A stretch of 8,107 nt of DNA, from positions 1,331-9,437 of the forward strand of contig JAJQHT010000330.1 in assembly GCA_021199595.1 (NCBI GenBank). The letters run 5' to 3'. Numbering within the stretch: the first letter of the stretch is position 1; each line of letters opens with the position of its first letter. Made by a program: the position numbers and the translations under genes. Of the stretch, positions 7,075 to 8,107 are shown one piece after another. Under the pieces are notes generated by a model. It saw only the letters and a list, made by a program, of their open reading frames with translations, was not told the origin of the DNA and ran no database searches. The stretch is from Oscillospiraceae bacterium (GTDB lineage Bacteria > Bacillota > Clostridia > Oscillospirales > Oscillospiraceae).

Positions 7075-7103
7075 GGGCGGCGGCATAGCTTCTGCCGCCG
7101 CCC
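7075..7103 (-). terminator. Strong GC-rich hairpin, likely attenuator or mRNA-stabilising stem-loop
   Basis: A perfect 11-base-pair stem (GGGCGGCGGCA against TGCCGCCGCCC) closes a 7-base loop. On the minus strand the stem is followed by ATTTTG, only four T in a row, so the U-tract is weak for a full intrinsic terminator. Partial termination, or protection of the upstream binding-protein message from 3' exonucleases, is more likely, since the permease genes downstream have no visible promoter of their own. Confidence 0.75.
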
Positions 7104-7121
7104 GGGCTGTGTTTATTTTAT

Positions 7122-7142
7122 TTCGGTGGAGCAAGCACCGAA
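7122..7142 (-). repeat. Short perfect inverted repeat upstream of the main hairpin
   Basis: A 7-base-pair perfect stem (TTCGGTG against CACCGAA) with a 7-base loop lies 29 bases after the binding-protein stop codon. On the minus strand it is followed by an A-rich stretch (AATAAAATAAA), not a U-tract, so it is not an intrinsic terminator in the operon direction. It may work with the downstream GC-rich hairpin in shaping the 3' end of the binding-protein mRNA, or may be an operator; neither is proven. Confidence 0.5.
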
Positions 7143-7171
7143 GGGTCTGTATTTATGCGTGTCTGTGAAAA

Positions 7172-8107
7172 TCAGTCGGTGAGCAGGGTCACGTCGAGCA
7201 TATTGGTGACGTTCAGCGCGTCCGCAAAGCTCGCGTGCTCGCTCATCACACCATAGCTCTTGGTCTCGGTGTAGAGAGGAATGAAGCGGTACTGGTCGTG
7301 CATCTCCTGCTGGAACTCAGCATAAATAGCAACGCGCTCCTCGGTGTCACGGCTGGTGGAGCCGCTGGTGAACAGGTCAACCAAGGTGCCGTCCGCCACG
7401 CGCATCAGGCCGTTGTCGGAGGACGGGCCGAACTGCTGCAGCAGGGAGGCGGGGTCAGTGCCGGAGCCGTTGGACGGCGTGCCGATGGCCACGTCCATGC
7501 CGTTGGTGAGCAGGGTGGGAAGGATGGTCGCGAAATCGCCCATGCCGGACAGGTCGAGGTTAATGCCGATCTCGGCGAGATACGCCTGGCAGGCCTCCGC
7601 CAGGGCGGTGTTGAAGGCGGTGTTCTCAGCCACGAGGGTCAGGGTCAGGGGGTTATCCACGGAGTAGCCGGCAGCAGCCAGGCACTCAGCGGCATATTCG
7701 GGGTCGTACTCATATGTACCCACGTCCAGATAGGCCCAGTTGTCCTCGCCGAGGATGGAGGTAGCTACGTCATAGGTGCCCTCGCCCAGAGCCTCTACGA
7801 TGGTGGTCACATCCAGCGCGTGCGCCACGGCCATGCGGACGTTGATGTCGGTCAGGGGGCTTTCATATTCCTCGGTGCTGATTTCGCCGGAGGCCTCGGA
7901 GGAGATGATCTCGGAATGGAGGGACAGGCCCTGCACGCCCTGCGCCGCCTGCTTCACCAGATTCACACCGGCGATGGTGCCGGCGTCGATGGAGTTGATG
8001 TAGGTAGCCTCGGTCAGATAGGCCGCGTCAAGGTTTCCGGCCTGCAGGTCGGCATAGCGGGTGGATTCCTCCGCATAGAACTTGATGATAACTTCGTCAT
8101 AGTAGGG
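7172..8107 (-). CDS. ABC transporter substrate-binding protein, SBP_bac_5 family, N-terminus outside window
   Basis: The frame is open from the right edge (first codon at 8107-8105) to a TGA at 7174-7172, giving 311 C-terminal residues. Full-length family members have about 500-560, so roughly 200 or more residues, including any lipoprotein signal, lie beyond the window. The first visible residues carry the conserved SBP_bac_5 pattern: PYYDEVIIKFY, then TRYADLQAGNLDAAY (visible residues 16-30). Further family features are SPLTDINVRMAVAHALD (normally 'plnDvrVRqAlayAiD'), the GYSVDNPLTLTL region and QQEMHDQYRFIPLYTE near the C-terminus. The protein would capture the ligand outside the membrane and deliver it to the two permeases encoded next. 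The family covers oligopeptides, dipeptides, nickel chelates, opines and some glycosides, so the ligand is open. A GTG at 7966 is an internal Val codon, not the start. Confidence 0.93.
   Translation of the reverse strand, partial: PYYDEVIIKFYAEESTRYADLQAGNLDAAYLTEATYINSIDAGTIAGVNLVKQAAQGVQGLSLHSEIISSEASGEISTEEYESPLTDINVRMAVAHALDVTTIVEALGEGTYDVATSILGEDNWAYLDVGTYEYDPEYAAECLAAAGYSVDNPLTLTLVAENTAFNTALAEACQAYLAEIGINLDLSGMGDFATILPTLLTNGMDVAIGTPSNGSGTDPASLLQQFGPSSDNGLMRVADGTLVDLFTSGSTSRDTEERVAIYAEFQQEMHDQYRFIPLYTETKSYGVMSEHASFADALNVTNMLDVTLLTD

Larger units (their letters stand above)
7042..7171 (-). promoter_or_regulatory. Intergenic region between binding-protein and permease genes, with two hairpins
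   Basis: This 130-base gap is much longer than any other in the operon (others are 27 bases or less). It holds two perfect inverted repeats and a ribosome binding site for dppB. I see no convincing -35/-10 pair on the minus strand. Such gaps after the binding-protein gene commonly raise binding-protein levels above those of the membrane subunits through mRNA stabilisation or partial termination; applying that here is an inference. Confidence 0.6.

Noticed and set aside
7042..7134. Upstream ATG that would extend DppB by 31 residues
   Set aside because: The extension translates the hairpin region, has no ribosome binding site that I can see, and precedes the normal family start MFRYVIRRLL at 7041, which has its own ribosome binding site.
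6046..7182. Plus-strand open frame of 378 codons
   Set aside because: It is antisense to DppB, very rich in His, Arg and Gly with no motif, and runs through the intergenic hairpins; a shadow frame.
7172..7966. GTG at 7966 as the start of a 264-residue binding protein
   Set aside because: The same frame continues to the right edge with conserved SBP_bac_5 sequence upstream, so this is an internal Val codon of a gene truncated by the window.
1..8107. CRISPR arrays, tRNA or rRNA genes, insertion sequences, attachment sites
   Set aside because: I saw no spaced direct repeats, no cloverleaf or rRNA-like sequence and no transposase or integrase; almost all of the window is coding on one strand.

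Overview
The window is a single block of genes all read on the minus strand. It looks like one polycistronic operon from a GC-rich, anaerobic, Clostridia-type Firmicute. Candidates are Oscillospiraceae or Ruminococcaceae-like gut bacteria; this is an inference from protein style, Gram-positive ribosome binding sites (AGGAGG-like) and high GC, not from a marker gene. Every plus-strand open frame I looked at is a shadow of a minus-strand gene.

In transcription order (right to left): the C-terminal part of an extracellular solute-binding protein of the SBP_bac_5 (oligopeptide/dipeptide/nickel) family (8107-7172, start outside the window); a 130-base gap with two perfect hairpins; two inner-membrane permeases, DppB-like (7041-6052) and DppC-like (6047-5136); two ATPases, DppD-like (5128-4082) and DppF-like (4082-3123); a small four-helix membrane protein I do not recognise (3120-2599); a 646-residue Old Yellow Enzyme-type flavin/iron-sulfur oxidoreductase of the 2,4-dienoyl-CoA reductase/trimethylamine dehydrogenase/BaiCD-BaiH class (2571-631); and the N-terminal 203 residues of a SnoaL/NTF2-like protein that runs off the left edge (611-1). 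Gene spacing downstream of the hairpins is tight (1-base overlap to 27 bases), which supports co-transcription and translational coupling.

The first five genes form a complete ABC importer apart from the missing SBP N-terminus: binding protein, two permeases and two ATPases. Both ATPases carry the C-terminal four-cysteine motif of this family. The last three genes are not transporter parts. A reductase of the bile-acid/steroid/enoate type next to a SnoaL-like (BaiE-fold) protein suggests uptake of a small molecule followed by reductive metabolism of an enone or enoyl-type substrate. That link is an inference; the substrate cannot be read from the sequence.

Points most worth checking: the transporter-membrane protein-reductase-SnoaL arrangement as a possible undescribed catabolic or biotransformation module; the unknown four-helix protein; a Trp where the reductase family often has a catalytic Tyr; an altered ABC signature (LDGGR) in only one of the two ATPases; and the strong hairpin between the binding protein and the permease genes.
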